64,000 nucleotides of DNA from Bradyrhizobium icense (GCF_001693385.1 NZ_CP016428.1:4588001-4652000); one strand, 5' to 3'; shown: positions 52,730 to 61,105, numbered from the stretch's first letter. The notes: generated from the sequence alone by a model not told the origin. Made by a program: numbers and translations.

Positions 52730-53182
52730 TCAGCACGTCACGAGGTCGGTGTGGCCGAACCCTTTCGAATAGTCGAGCAAGGAAATCACCGTCGGTGCCA
52801 GGCGAAACAGCCGAACCTCGGAAGCTTTCGGCATTGGCAGGCCGATGGCCTTCTGCTCGGGATACCGCGCCATCAGGAGGCCGATGGCCTTCTCGGCCTC
52901 GGCCGCCTCGGTCACCACGCGGGCCCGCGCCGCCATGGAAAGGCCGGTGATCTCCATCACCTCTGCTGGATCGTCATCGATCGCGAGCGATACCCGATCG
53001 TCCCGCGCGATGTTCGCGGCCTTCTGGCTGTCAGGGCCGCAGAGGAAGTAGATGGCGAAACCTTCGTTGGCATAGCCGACGGTCGTCACCTGTGGCCAGC
53101 CGTCCGGCCGCAACGTCGCGATCCGCATCGTACGGTGGGAATCCAGCAGCGATTGGATTTTCTGTCTGATTGCATCGTCCAT
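52730..53182 (-). CDS. Pyridoxamine 5'-phosphate oxidase-fold protein
   Basis: 150 residues, split-barrel flavin-binding fold: HRTMRIATLRPDGWPQVTTV, IYFLCGPDSQKAANIARDDR and VSLAIDDDPAEVMEITGLSM. It is too short and lacks the motifs of true PdxH, so it belongs to the general FMN- or F420/heme-binding group. The start at 53182 is set by the family N terminus; a longer frame adds unmatched residues. Confidence 0.85.
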   Translation of the reverse strand: MDDAIRQKIQSLLDSHRTMRIATLRPDGWPQVTTVGYANEGFAIYFLCGPDSQKAANIARDDRVSLAIDDDPAEVMEITGLSMAARARVVTEAAEAEKAIGLLMARYPEQKAIGLPMPKASEVRLFRLAPTVISLLDYSKGFGHTDLVTC

Positions 53183-53301
53183 CGAGCGCCTCCGTATCCG
53201 GTTTCCGTGGAAACGATACCCGGCGGCTCGCACGATGATGTTGATGCGCGTCAACCTCGTTGGGCGATACGTCATTCGCGACGGATCGGCGGATGGCGCT
53301 C

Positions 53302-53508
53302 TCACCCACCCATCACATTCCCCCAGCCGTCGAATACATATTCCCGCCACGCCACCGAGCCGTCGGCCCGCGCACGGCTGGAGCGGCGGAAGTCGTCGGC
53401 CTCATCGCCGATCCAGGTGACGATCTGGTCGCTCGCGCGGTCGTGCAGGACGGCGGGCTCGGATGGATTGAAGTCCGTCATGGGGTGCATCGTCGGATGT
53501 TCCGTCAT
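53302..53508 (-). CDS. Small hypothetical protein
   Basis: About 68 residues, acidic and Trp-containing: FNPSEPAVLHDRASDQIVTW, then GDEADDFRRSSRARADGSVA and WREYVFDGWGNV. The pattern looks like a conserved Bradyrhizobium small protein. Start could also be one of two Met codons slightly downstream. No domain is assigned. Confidence 0.6.
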   Translation of the reverse strand: MTEHPTMHPMTDFNPSEPAVLHDRASDQIVTWIGDEADDFRRSSRARADGSVAWREYVFDGWGNVMGG

Positions 53509-53606
53509 GCCGTGCCAACGCTTTTGCAGCGGCGAAGGTTGCGCATCCCTCGCAACCTTCTTCCCCGCAAGGGCGTTGTCGCAAATCTCCCAAGGAGGCA
53601 CGCACC

Positions 53607-53831
53607 ATGCGGAACAAGGCGCCAAACTCGCAAAGCACAAAGAAGCGCTCGAACGCCCAGATGCAGGCGGCCAATTCAATGCTCAATCCAGGCGATGAAG
53701 CAGCTCCCGGAACGCCCGGCACCGGCGACGACATCTGCCCCGAATGTCACGGCAAGGGCCGCATCGGCGGCGCGCCCTGCCCGAACTGCGGCGGCAGCGG
53801 AACGATCACGCGCGCAATCGGCGGCGCGTGA
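53607..53831 (+). CDS. Small DnaJ-type zinc-finger protein
   Basis: 74 residues. The C-terminal half has two CxxCxGxG motifs (ICPECHGKGRIGG and PCPNCGGSGTI), as in the zinc-binding region of DnaJ but alone. The N-terminal half is a hydrophilic Asn/Ser/Lys stretch. It probably binds one zinc ion and a protein partner; no role is assigned. AAGGAGG precedes the ATG. Confidence 0.75.
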   Translation: MRNKAPNSQSTKKRSNAQMQAANSMLNPGDEAAPGTPGTGDDICPECHGKGRIGGAPCPNCGGSGTITRAIGGA

Positions 53832-53849
53832 TCGCGCGTATGCAAATCG

Positions 53850-53935
53850 CAGGGCGGATGAGCGCTAGCGTAATCGCCGGTCTGTTCGCGTGACAACGAA
53901 TGGCGGATTACCTTGACGCTAATCCGCCCTACCAC
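53850..53935. repeat. REP palindromes, GGCGGAT/ATCCGCC type
   Basis: GGGCGGATGAGCGCTAGCGT then AATCGCC, and GGCGGATTACCTTGACGCTA then ATCCGCC. The second pair is the cleaner hairpin. A related half palindrome is at 52691-52720. Confidence 0.55.
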
Positions 53936-53945
53936 ATCGTGCCGC

Positions 53946-54125
53946 CTACGCGGTCCGCTTTTCGAGAATCTTGCGGAAATCTGTCGCCAGGCTCGCGTAG
54001 TAGCCGGCCAGTCCCTCGTAGAAGGCCTGCTGTGCCTTGTCCGTGGCCTCCTTGGCCTTGGCTTCGCAACTGCCGGCCCTGCTCTCGTATTTCTCTACCT
54101 TGGTCTGAAGTTCGGCCACCACCAT
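53946..54125 (-). CDS. Small helical hypothetical protein
   Basis: 59 residues, almost all predicted helix or coiled coil: VVAELQTKVEKYESRAGSCE then AKAKEATDKAQQAFYEGLAG and YYASLATDFRKILEK. GGGGAG lies eight bases before the ATG at 54125, which is preferred over 54131. Confidence 0.65.
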   Translation of the reverse strand: MVVAELQTKVEKYESRAGSCEAKAKEATDKAQQAFYEGLAGYYASLATDFRKILEKRTA

Positions 54126-54245
54126 GATCATTACTCCCCGCCACCGCGCATGTTCACGATGCTATGCCGGCAAAAGTCGAAAAGATGGCCACGTCGGGGA
54201 GATTTCGCAGCGTTGCCGTGAGCAAGCGATGGCGGCGCGCACGGC

Positions 54246-54596
54246 CTATCGCGCCGGCACCGGCGCCGGCGGACGCATCGATGATCGCGACGCGGCCGCC
54301 GCCTGTGGCTTCGCCGCGACGCGCTTTCCGCTGTCGATGGATTCAAGATAGGACGACAGCGCCCAGGCGGAGCTGGAACCGCTGACATAGTGTTTTTGCA
54401 GGAACAGATAGAGCGAGAGACGAAAGCGGCCCTTGGCGAGCCCGCGCGCGCTCCGATGGCAGGACGCGCAACCTTCGGCAAACAGTTTCGACGCCGGTTT
54501 GCCCTGATCGAGATTCTGCGCGACAGCCTCCGGGCCGGAGAGCGCGACCATGGACGCGAGAATGAGCAGAGCGCAGCGCGCTTTGGTTGGCGACAT
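54246..54596 (-). CDS. Exported c-type cytochrome-like protein
   Basis: 116 residues. Signal peptide (RCALLILASMVALSGPEAVA), then one heme c motif (FAEGCASCHRSARGLAKGRF) and a following YLFLQKHYVSGSSSAWALSS helix, with no clear distal Met ligand in the expected C-terminal region. A Lys/Ala/Pro-rich tail ends the protein. It may bind a single heme in the periplasm; the electron partner is unknown. Confidence 0.7.
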   Translation of the reverse strand: MSPTKARCALLILASMVALSGPEAVAQNLDQGKPASKLFAEGCASCHRSARGLAKGRFRLSLYLFLQKHYVSGSSSAWALSSYLESIDSGKRVAAKPQAAAASRSSMRPPAPVPAR

Positions 54597-54745
54597 CAAT
54601 TCTACCCGTGCATGAAGCAAATGGACCAGCTGCCTGCGGCGGCTCGTGAAAGGCGGAAGGTGGCAGACAATTCGCAATCTGCTGTCCAGCCGTGGCGAAA
54701 AGTGGGTACGTTTTCGCCAACATTGCGCTTCATTCGGGGCCGCTC

Positions 54746-55336
54746 TCAATATGGCGGCTTCTTCCGCTCCCGCTGCGCCCGTGCCGCCTCCATCCACCAC
54801 ACGAGATCATCGGCGAAGCGCGGAAACGCGTGTTCGAGCGCCTTGCCGCCCTCGCCCATAGGCTTGCCGTCTTCGCTCAGCGTCTGCGCGATCGGCCCGA
54901 CCGCGATCGAGCTCGAAATCACCACCATGCCCATTTCCGAAAGCGTGCCGTGCCAGGCGAGTGCGGCGCGTGCGCCGGAGAAGCGGCCGGCCGAATAGCT
55001 CGCAATTGCCGCCGGCCTCCAGAACCATTCTTCGAGAAAATGGTCAGTGAGGTTTTTCAGCCCCGGCTGCATGCCCCAATTATATTCGCCGGTGACGAAT
55101 ACAAAACCGTCGGCGGTGCGGATCTTTCCCGCAAGTTCTTCGAGCGCCGCGGGCGCGCCGCCTTTCGGATATTCCTTGTACATCCGGTCCAGCATCGGCA
55201 GGCCGATCGCCTTGGCATCGATCAGTTCGACATCATCGCCGCGCGCGCGAAATCCCTCGACGACGAATTGTGTAAGACGAATGCCCATGCGGTCGGAACG
55301 ATAAGAGCCGTAAAGGACGAGAATGCGGTTGCTCAT
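54746..55336 (-). CDS. NADPH-dependent FMN reductase family protein
   Basis: 196 residues, flavodoxin-like fold: RILVLYGSYRSDRMGIRLTQ with the phosphate loop, DAKAIGLPMLDRMYKE, FVFVTGEYNWGMQPGLKNLT (the conserved P/G-E-Y-N flavin block) and a helical end. It should reduce FMN, quinones or azo compounds with NAD(P)H. Confidence 0.88.
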   Translation of the reverse strand: MSNRILVLYGSYRSDRMGIRLTQFVVEGFRARGDDVELIDAKAIGLPMLDRMYKEYPKGGAPAALEELAGKIRTADGFVFVTGEYNWGMQPGLKNLTDHFLEEWFWRPAAIASYSAGRFSGARAALAWHGTLSEMGMVVISSSIAVGPIAQTLSEDGKPMGEGGKALEHAFPRFADDLVWWMEAARAQRERKKPPY

Positions 55337-55474
55337 GAGACCTCAGCCCCTAAGAGATTGGATGATGAAGACACTGGAACCATGCGGGCCTTTCTCATGC
55401 AAGGCCAGAGCTGTCCGCGAATGCCGCCGCATCATGAATGTAGCCACCGCCTGAAGAGCAAATAGCCAACAAAG

Positions 55475-55496
55475 AAGCGGCCTTGCGGCCGCTTTT
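55475..55496. terminator. Rho-independent terminator
   Basis: AAGCGGCC and GGCCGCTT around TTGC, followed by TTTT on the plus strand. It lies past the stop of the exported gene at 55517 and between it and the FMN reductase. Confidence 0.7.
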
Positions 55497-55516
55497 TTGC
55501 TGTTGGTAGTCCGGCT

Positions 55517-55870
55517 CTACCAATAACCGGGCTCGTGATAATAGGCATATGAATCGACGAACGGCGCGCCGGCGATCGCGGCCGCCGTTCCGACTGCGCC
55601 AGCCGCCACGCCGGCAGCCAAGCCAACCGGTCCGCCGACATAGGCAGGGCGGTGATACACGGGCGGGCCGTAATAAACGCGAGGCCCGTAGTAGTAGCTG
55701 TAGTCATGGCGGCTCGGCGTGCGCACGCCGTATCCGCCGAGCAGATAGTCGGAGTTCGGGTGGGTGAACCCGATCATGCCGGGCTCCTGGGTCGCCTCCT
55801 GCGACATCGCAGGCGTCGCGAGCCCCATCGCAAGGATGGCGGCCGCGCCGAGCAGTGTCAGTTTTGTCAT
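55517..55870 (-). CDS. Exported Tyr/Gly-rich hypothetical protein
   Basis: 117 residues. Signal peptide (TKLTLLGAAAILAMGLATPA, then MSQE) followed by a Tyr/Pro/His-rich region (YSYYYGPRVYYGPPVYHRPA) and a hydrophobic Gly/Ala segment (VGLAAGVAAGAVGTAAAIAG) that may insert in the membrane. No family is recognised. Confidence 0.75.
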   Translation of the reverse strand: MTKLTLLGAAAILAMGLATPAMSQEATQEPGMIGFTHPNSDYLLGGYGVRTPSRHDYSYYYGPRVYYGPPVYHRPAYVGGPVGLAAGVAAGAVGTAAAIAGAPFVDSYAYYHEPGYW

Positions 55871-56192
55871 CGCTCATTCTCCATGTGAACATGAAGAGCG
55901 AACGGGCGAGGTAGGATGCTGTTCCGGGGACGAATTCACAGCGCCGTGATTAGGACGACGGCCCGCCTGTCGCGGGCAAAGAGAAAAGGCCGGCGGGCGT
56001 TACGCCGCCGACCTTCTCTTGCAACTGCCGGCTCGGGAGGTCCGGTTCCGCTGCGATTCCATGCCTAAAGTTTGACCACTACAGTCTTAATAAAATCTTA
56101 AGTAGCGGCAGTGAGGTGCATCACAGAGCGCCAGAACCTTGTCCGGCTAGTCTGCAACTAACAATGCAGACGCCTGCAACAGGAGGCCCGAC
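55871..56192. other. Gap with a terminator-like hairpin
   Basis: At 55982-56018 an imperfect hairpin (AAGGCCGGCGG against CCGCCGACCTT) is followed on the minus strand by TTTTCTCTTT. The rest holds the promoter regions of the flanking divergent genes; nothing else recognised. Confidence 0.45.
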
Positions 56193-56426
56193 ATGACCCA
56201 GGTCTATTTCCACTGCTCCAACTCCCGGGAAGTCCGGATCGACCGATCCGGCGAAGCCGTCAGCGACCTTGCGGAAGCGCGCGACCGCGCCGCCTGCATC
56301 GTCCGCTCGATGATCATGGGACGCGACGCCGAAGACTGGCGCGACTGGGTCGTGCATGTCAGCGACGATCTCGACGACGAGATCTTCGTTCTGCCCTTCG
56401 CCTTCGTGCTTGGCAAGCTGCACTGA
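56193..56426 (+). CDS. DUF6894-like small protein, first copy
   Basis: 77 residues: TQVYFHCSNSREVRIDRSGE then DLAEARDRAACIVRSMIMGR and DAEDWRDWVVHVSDDLDDEI. The Y-F-H start, the DLxEAR helix and the acidic end fit DUF6894. Function is unknown. A tiny gene follows nine bases later. The same two-gene pair occurs at 59191-59592. Confidence 0.8.
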   Translation: MTQVYFHCSNSREVRIDRSGEAVSDLAEARDRAACIVRSMIMGRDAEDWRDWVVHVSDDLDDEIFVLPFAFVLGKLH

Positions 56427-56435
56427 GAGGCTGCC

Positions 56436-56591
56436 ATGCTGCTTCGCCGTCTGGGTGCGATCATGACGCGTTGGCACCGCCTGATCGAGTGCGCCTGCGA
56501 TCCTTACCGTCCCGAGCGGCATTATATGCGCGGTCCCGGTCCAAAGTGGCGCGCCAGGCATCGGCCGGACGCTGCAGGTATTGTCCTCTAA
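56436..56591 (+). CDS. Small protein with PYRPE-HYMRGPGPKW motif, first copy
   Basis: 51 residues, too short for usual gene calling. It reads LLRRLGAIMTRWHRLIECAC then DPYRPERHYMRGPGPKWRAR. The second half matches the small protein at 59434 (NPYRPELHYMRGPGPKWHAK) almost residue for residue, while the first half is a diverged amphipathic helix. GAGAGG lies before the ATG. Protein-level conservation with drifting DNA is what supports it as a real gene. Its stop overlaps the stop of the convergent hydrolase by four bases. Confidence 0.75.
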   Translation: MLLRRLGAIMTRWHRLIECACDPYRPERHYMRGPGPKWRARHRPDAAGIVL

Positions 56592-57349
56592 CGCGGGACC
56601 GACCGCGCGCTTGGCCCGTTCTGCGCCAGGTCCAGAAACCTCCGTATCCCCTTCGCGCTTTCCGCGCCATGGACGAACACCATTCCAAGGTGATCGCCGG
56701 CGGTCGACAAAAATGGCAGGCCGTTGTCATCGGCGAACGTCTTTCGCCGGTCGTGCGCGGGGTCGCCCTGCCCCTCCCAGATCATCAATGGGAAACCGGC
56801 GTCCAGCACGGCCTTGCCCGCGCCGTCGAGTTGACCGAGCGCCTCGAAGCAGGCCCGAACGCCAGGCTCTGATTCCGTCGTGACCCATCGGGTCAGATGC
56901 GGTGCCGTCAGCCGCGCAAACTTCATGAAAGCGCTGAACTGCAGCGGCCCCTGGCTTGTCGGCGGCAGACCGTTCAGGACATCCCAGCCGCCTAGCACCA
57001 GCGACGACAACCGCGGCCGATAATATTTCGCGACACCGACGCCCAGCCACGCCCCCATCGAGTGTCCGACCAGATGGGCGCTGGCGCAGCCGATATCGTC
57101 GATCACGGCCACGATGCCGCCGGCCCGGTGCTCCTGACGGTAGTGGTCGCTCCCGGAAGGCTTGTCGCTCAACCCATGGCCGAGCGAGTCCACGCATGCA
57201 ACGCGGTATCCGTCGGTCAGCGCATCGACGAACCCGACCTGCTTCCACGCTCCGGCGTCCATCAGCAGGCCGTGCTGCAGCACGACCAGCGGCCCCTCGC
57301 CCTCCACCGTGTAATGAATTCTGTGTCCGCGATGAACGGCAAATGGCAT
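56588..57349 (-). CDS. Alpha/beta hydrolase
   Basis: 253 residues. PLVVLQHGLLMDAGAWKQVG (oxyanion region), VDSLGHGLSDKP, the nucleophile elbow LVGHSMGAWLG, the acid in WEGQGDPAHD and the His in AGDHLGMVF form a complete triad. The fold matches epoxide hydrolase/haloperoxidase-like enzymes. It is cytoplasmic; substrate unknown. The start at 57349 is set by the family N terminus. Confidence 0.88.
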   Translation of the reverse strand: MPFAVHRGHRIHYTVEGEGPLVVLQHGLLMDAGAWKQVGFVDALTDGYRVACVDSLGHGLSDKPSGSDHYRQEHRAGGIVAVIDDIGCASAHLVGHSMGAWLGVGVAKYYRPRLSSLVLGGWDVLNGLPPTSQGPLQFSAFMKFARLTAPHLTRWVTTESEPGVRACFEALGQLDGAGKAVLDAGFPLMIWEGQGDPAHDRRKTFADDNGLPFLSTAGDHLGMVFVHGAESAKGIRRFLDLAQNGPSARSVPR

Positions 57350-57565
57350 GCAAGTCCCCCTGGGCCCGGCCGCCTGCAGATATGATCTCGGCGCGCGGGT
57401 TCCAGCCCCGCGGTAGGAGCCGTGGCGCCCCAACCTCTCCACGCTCTCGCCTTGCTTTGGTCAAACCTCGCTGGCCGTGTGGCGGCTTGGGCAGAGGTTT
57501 TCCACGCAACGCAGCACGCTCGCCGCCCCGATCCGGGCGACATTGGACTGAGTAAGGGACCGCCA

Positions 57566-58636
57566 ATGCAATCCACGCCGACGCTGAAAGAGGCTGATCC
57601 GCACGACGTTTTTGCGATCGAAACGGTGCTGGCCGCGCACGCCCACAAGGCGCCACCGCTGGCCCACGATCCGGCCGCGCCTTCGGCCGCCCAGCAGGTC
57701 CATCCGGTAGCGCCGCAGGTCCATGTTGCGCCGCAAGTCCAAGCCGCGGCCAAGCCGCAAGTCCAAGCCGCGGCCGAGCCGCAGGTTCACGTCGCGCCCG
57801 CGATTTCGGTCAGCGCGCCAACCCCGCAGGTCGAACCGACTTTTCGCGCAACCGACATGCGCGATGTTGAGATCGACAACATCAGACCGGGCGAGGAGAT
57901 CAAACTGGATGGCCTAAGACCCGCCGGCGAGCGGCCAATGGCCAAATGGGTGAAGCGCGCGGTGATGGCGCTGTTGGCCCTCGTCGGCGCCATTGGCGCC
58001 GCCGCCTGGCAGCAATATGGCGATCAGGCCAAGGCGATGGCCGTCGAGTGGGCGCCGCCCTTCGTGCTGGCGGCATTGCCCTCGGCGGCCAAGCCCGACA
58101 TCGCCGAGCAACCGGACGCGCCGGCCGCTCCGGCCGCCGCCACCGATCAGACCGCCGCAACCGATCAGGCCACGGCCGAACCGGCAGCACCGGCTCAACC
58201 CGAACCCACTGCTACTGCCGCGGCTGCTCCCTCCGCGGAATCGACCCAGTTGCAATCGATGGCGCAGGATCTCGCCACGATGGGCCAGCAGGTCGAGGAG
58301 CTCAAAGCCACCATCGCACAGCTCAAGGCGAGCCAGGCGCAAATGGCGCGTGATCTTGCCAAGTCCGCCGAAGTGAAAGCTTCGGAAGCGCGGGCTGCCG
58401 AGGTCCGCCCTGAACAGAATTTTCGCCCGAGAGTAACAGCCGCGCCGCCGCCGCCCCGATCTGCGAATGCGCCTGGCGCGCCTGTCCGGAAGCCGAAGCC
58501 GGCTTCCTATCCGCCGGCTCAAGCCGCCTACGTCCCCCCTCCGCCGCCAGCCGCCGCCCCCGCGCCGCTGCCGCCGCAGCAAACGATGGCTGATGACGGC
58601 CAGCCGGTGGTCCGCCCGCCGATGCCGCTGCGGTAA
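57566..58636 (+). CDS. Single-pass membrane protein with Pro/Ala-rich arms
   Basis: 356 residues. The N-terminal part is Pro/Ala/Gln-rich with tandem PQVQAAA/PQVHVAP repeats (about residues 45-75). One hydrophobic helix (AVMALLALVGAIGAAAW) lies at about 132-150. The C-terminal part has an Ala/Pro linker, a short coiled coil (QDLATMGQQVEELKATIAQL) and a Pro-rich end. It looks like a cell-envelope linker protein; no family is recognised. The ATG at 57566 is preceded by AAGGGA. Confidence 0.72.
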   Translation: MQSTPTLKEADPHDVFAIETVLAAHAHKAPPLAHDPAAPSAAQQVHPVAPQVHVAPQVQAAAKPQVQAAAEPQVHVAPAISVSAPTPQVEPTFRATDMRDVEIDNIRPGEEIKLDGLRPAGERPMAKWVKRAVMALLALVGAIGAAAWQQYGDQAKAMAVEWAPPFVLAALPSAAKPDIAEQPDAPAAPAAATDQTAATDQATAEPAAPAQPEPTATAAAAPSAESTQLQSMAQDLATMGQQVEELKATIAQLKASQAQMARDLAKSAEVKASEARAAEVRPEQNFRPRVTAAPPPPRSANAPGAPVRKPKPASYPPAQAAYVPPPPPAAAPAPLPPQQTMADDGQPVVRPPMPLR

Positions 58637-58754
58637 GACCGACGAACTGACTCAATCTCCGTTCGCAGGAATAGGCTCATTCGCGCTTATTCCGAAGGAG
58701 AAGGAGCGCGTAGCGCCTCGAAGGACGACGGGATGCGTTGAAGTCTATCGACCC

Positions 58755-58940
58755 TCAGCTCTGATGCGGACCTCGCATCAGCTTCATGGCGTCTTCGATA
58801 TGACGCCACTCCCTGGCTTCATCGACGTCGCCCTTGCTCTCGCAAGCCTGCGCGTTGTGTGCGGCTTGCGCGATCGCGGTGAGACCGTGCTTCTCCATCA
58901 TCTGGCGTGCAATCGTATGGATCTGCATTTCAGACATCAT
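58755..58940 (-). CDS. Small helical hypothetical protein
   Basis: 61 residues: EMQIHTIARQMMEKHGLTAI then AQAAHNAQACESKGDVDEAR and EWRHIEDAMKLM. It is short and helical with one Cys. GGGAGAG lies before the ATG. No domain is assigned. Confidence 0.65.
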   Translation of the reverse strand: MMSEMQIHTIARQMMEKHGLTAIAQAAHNAQACESKGDVDEAREWRHIEDAMKLMRGPHQS

Positions 58941-59190
58941 GTCGCTCTCCCGGGTTGCACCAGTCCTCGCCGCAGCGTCTCGATTTGTCGCGGCTTGCTC
59001 GTGAAAACGGCCGAACCGAAAATCTCGTTCCTCCTGCCGCAGCAGATAATTTTAGGATAAGTCTACGGACCAAGCGGTTCCGTCTGAGGTCGCTGGCCCC
59101 CGTAATATCCCGTACGCAATCTCCCCGAATATCAAGCCGATCTTCCGCCTGCTATTTTTTCAGCGTGAATCGCAATGGCGGGAGTCGGAC

Positions 59191-59424
59191 ATGGCACAGG
59201 TCTATTTCCACTGCTCCAATTCCGAAGGCGCACGCATCGATCAGCGTGGCCTTGCCGTTGGAAATCTGGCCGAGGCGCGCGACCACGCCGCCCGCGTCGT
59301 GCAGTCGCTGATCACGGCGCAGGGGCCGGAGGACTGGCGCGACTGGACGCTGCACGCGAGCGACGATCTCGATGTCGAAATCTTCGCCCTGCCGTTTTCG
59401 TCCGTGCTCGGCAAGCCGCATTGA
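59191..59424 (+). CDS. DUF6894-like small protein, second copy
   Basis: 77 residues, the same length as the copy at 56193 and clearly homologous along its length: AQVYFHCSNSEGARIDQRGL, NLAEARDHAARVVQSLI and PEDWRDWTLHASDDLDVEIF. DNA identity is lower than protein similarity, so the duplication is not very recent. The small protein gene follows nine bases later, exactly as in the first copy. Confidence 0.8.
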   Translation: MAQVYFHCSNSEGARIDQRGLAVGNLAEARDHAARVVQSLITAQGPEDWRDWTLHASDDLDVEIFALPFSSVLGKPH

Positions 59425-59433
59425 GAGGTCGCC

Positions 59434-59592
59434 ATGCCGGCCATGCAACCGCTTCTCCGATATCTGAACCAGGTCGCCGCGCGATGGCTCGAGCTGATCG
59501 ACATCGCACGCAACCCCTACCGCCCCGAGTTGCACTACATGCGCGGCCCCGGCCCTAAATGGCACGCGAAGCACGCCGCGCCCAATTCGTAG
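59434..59592 (+). CDS. Small protein with PYRPE-HYMRGPGPKW motif, second copy
   Basis: 52 residues: AMQPLLRYLNQVAARWLELI then DIARNPYRPELHYMRGPGPK and WHAKHAAPNS. The C-terminal half matches the partner at 56436. GAGAGG precedes the ATG in both. The helix-plus-basic-tail shape suggests a membrane-surface or nucleic-acid-binding peptide, but no function is known. Confidence 0.75.
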   Translation: MPAMQPLLRYLNQVAARWLELIDIARNPYRPELHYMRGPGPKWHAKHAAPNS

Positions 59593-59603
59593 TCTGTTTT
59601 GTG

Positions 59604-59722
59604 GGGTGGGCAAAGCCAACGGGTCGCGCGAATGCGCGCCCGATGACAGGCTCCGCGTACCCACCGAACGCTATCCCTGCTGGTAGATGGCGGGCACGGC
59701 GCAAGAGCGCCTTTGCCCACCC
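59604..59722. repeat. Inverted repeat element, GGGTGGGCAAAG type
   Basis: GGGTGGGCAAAG and CTTTGCCCACCC, perfect twelve-base arms 95 bases apart, with GGGTCGCGCG/CGCGCCCG-like internal pairing. This is a familiar Bradyrhizobium dispersed sequence (from memory). It lies between the micro-gene and the SDR stop. Confidence 0.7.
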
Positions 59723-59730
59723 TGTAGCCC

Positions 59731-60519
59731 CTACAAATCCCCCAAGTCCGGCGGCTCGAACCAGTTCGTCAGCGACAGCCCGCCATCGACCACGATCGCG
59801 GCGCCCGTGACATAGGCCGATATCCGGTTCGACAGCACCGCCAGCGCCACCGGTGCAAGGTCTTCGGCCTGGCCGAGCCGGCCAAGCGGAATATGCCTTG
59901 CGAGCGCGGGATCGGCGACGAAGCCGCCGGCCGCGACCGCGCCCGGCACCAGCGCGTTGACGCGAATGTTGCAGCGGCCAAACGTCTTGGCCAATTCCTT
60001 CACCAGCATCGAAAGCCCCGCCTTCGCCGTCGAGTAATGCGGCAGGTTGCGCGGCGTGCCGGCATGCAGCGACGTCAGGAGCAGGAACGAGCCAGGCGCT
60101 TTGTCGGCGATCAGCTTTCGCGCCAGTTCGCGGCAGAGATGGAATCCGGCATCAAGGTTCACCGCGTGCATCTGCGCCCAAATCTCCGTGGTGACGCCAA
60201 GCACGTGGTCGCTTTCGCGCCGCGGCGGCGAGGCGCTGTGCACGAAATGCGTCACGCGCCCGACGGCAGACGCGGCTTCAGCCAGCAAAGCCTCGCGCGC
60301 AACGGGATCGGCGAGATCTCCGACCCAGGGCACCGCCAGTTCCGGCCGCGGCGAAGCCTTGGCTGCGGCCGAGACCGTGTCCCGGTTCACATCGGCAAAC
60401 ACCGTGCGGACGCCCTCGCCCACCAGCGCCTGCGCAATCGCACGGCCAATCCCGTTGCCCGCGCCGGTGACGAGCGCCGCCTCGCGCGCGGGATCGAATG
60501 GCATATCCAACAGGCTCAT
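59731..60519 (-). CDS. Short-chain dehydrogenase/reductase
   Basis: 262 residues. Glycine motif TGAGNGIGRAIAQAL, catalytic Ser in LLLTSLHAG and Tyr/Lys in YSTAKAGLSML, and C-terminal VTGAAIVVDGGLSL. The HSASPP segment replaces the usual NNAG, a variation seen in some SDRs. Asp after strand 2 (FADVNRD) suggests NAD. Substrate unknown. Confidence 0.9.
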   Translation of the reverse strand: MSLLDMPFDPAREAALVTGAGNGIGRAIAQALVGEGVRTVFADVNRDTVSAAAKASPRPELAVPWVGDLADPVAREALLAEAASAVGRVTHFVHSASPPRRESDHVLGVTTEIWAQMHAVNLDAGFHLCRELARKLIADKAPGSFLLLTSLHAGTPRNLPHYSTAKAGLSMLVKELAKTFGRCNIRVNALVPGAVAAGGFVADPALARHIPLGRLGQAEDLAPVALAVLSNRISAYVTGAAIVVDGGLSLTNWFEPPDLGDL

Positions 60520-60670
60520 GTTCGCGTCTCCCAGAAATAGGCATACCCAATTCTACAGGCCGACACATCTTGCGCTGTATCAACTCGGCGCACTACGCGC
60601 ACCGCTAGGTTGCTTCCACCTTATCGGAAACCGTCCTAAGCTCCCTTTCATAACCGGCGGCCTCACCGTC

Positions 60671-61105
60671 ATGCAAACCGGCGTTCGAAAAGTCGCCCAC
60701 GTCCTGGAACGCCTTGGACTTGCCATGGCCGGCGCCGCGAGCGGGCTGTTTGTGGCAGCTCTGGTCGGGACGAGCCACGCCGCACTCACCAATCAGGCCT
60801 TCCTGCTGCTGATGATGACCGGCGGCGCCGTCGGTTTTTACCTGGGAATCGATACGCCGCCCCGGCCCTTCACCGCATCGAACGGCCGGCCCACCGATGA
60901 GGCCTGGGTCGGCAAAGTGGACACGCCGGAACTGCTCAGCGCGATCGGGACCTTCCTCGCTGCTCTCTCGGCGTTCGCCAGCGTCGGCGTCATCGTGCTG
61001 CGCCAGGATCCGGATTTGGCATGGATATGGATGATCATGGCCGGATGGGTCGTCGGCGTCGCCATGCAGATCATCGCGGGCACAATCGCCCGCCTGCGCC
61101 GCTGA
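60671..61105 (+). CDS. Hypothetical four-helix membrane protein
   Basis: 144 residues with four hydrophobic helices: LGLAMAGAASGLFVAALVG, AFLLLMMTGGAVGFYLGI, LLSAIGTFLAALSAFASVGV and AWIWMIMAGWVVGVAMQIIA. No family is recognised. The ATG at 60671 is chosen because the frame before it reads through the divergent SDR promoter. Confidence 0.72.
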   Translation: MQTGVRKVAHVLERLGLAMAGAASGLFVAALVGTSHAALTNQAFLLLMMTGGAVGFYLGIDTPPRPFTASNGRPTDEAWVGKVDTPELLSAIGTFLAALSAFASVGVIVLRQDPDLAWIWMIMAGWVVGVAMQIIAGTIARLRR

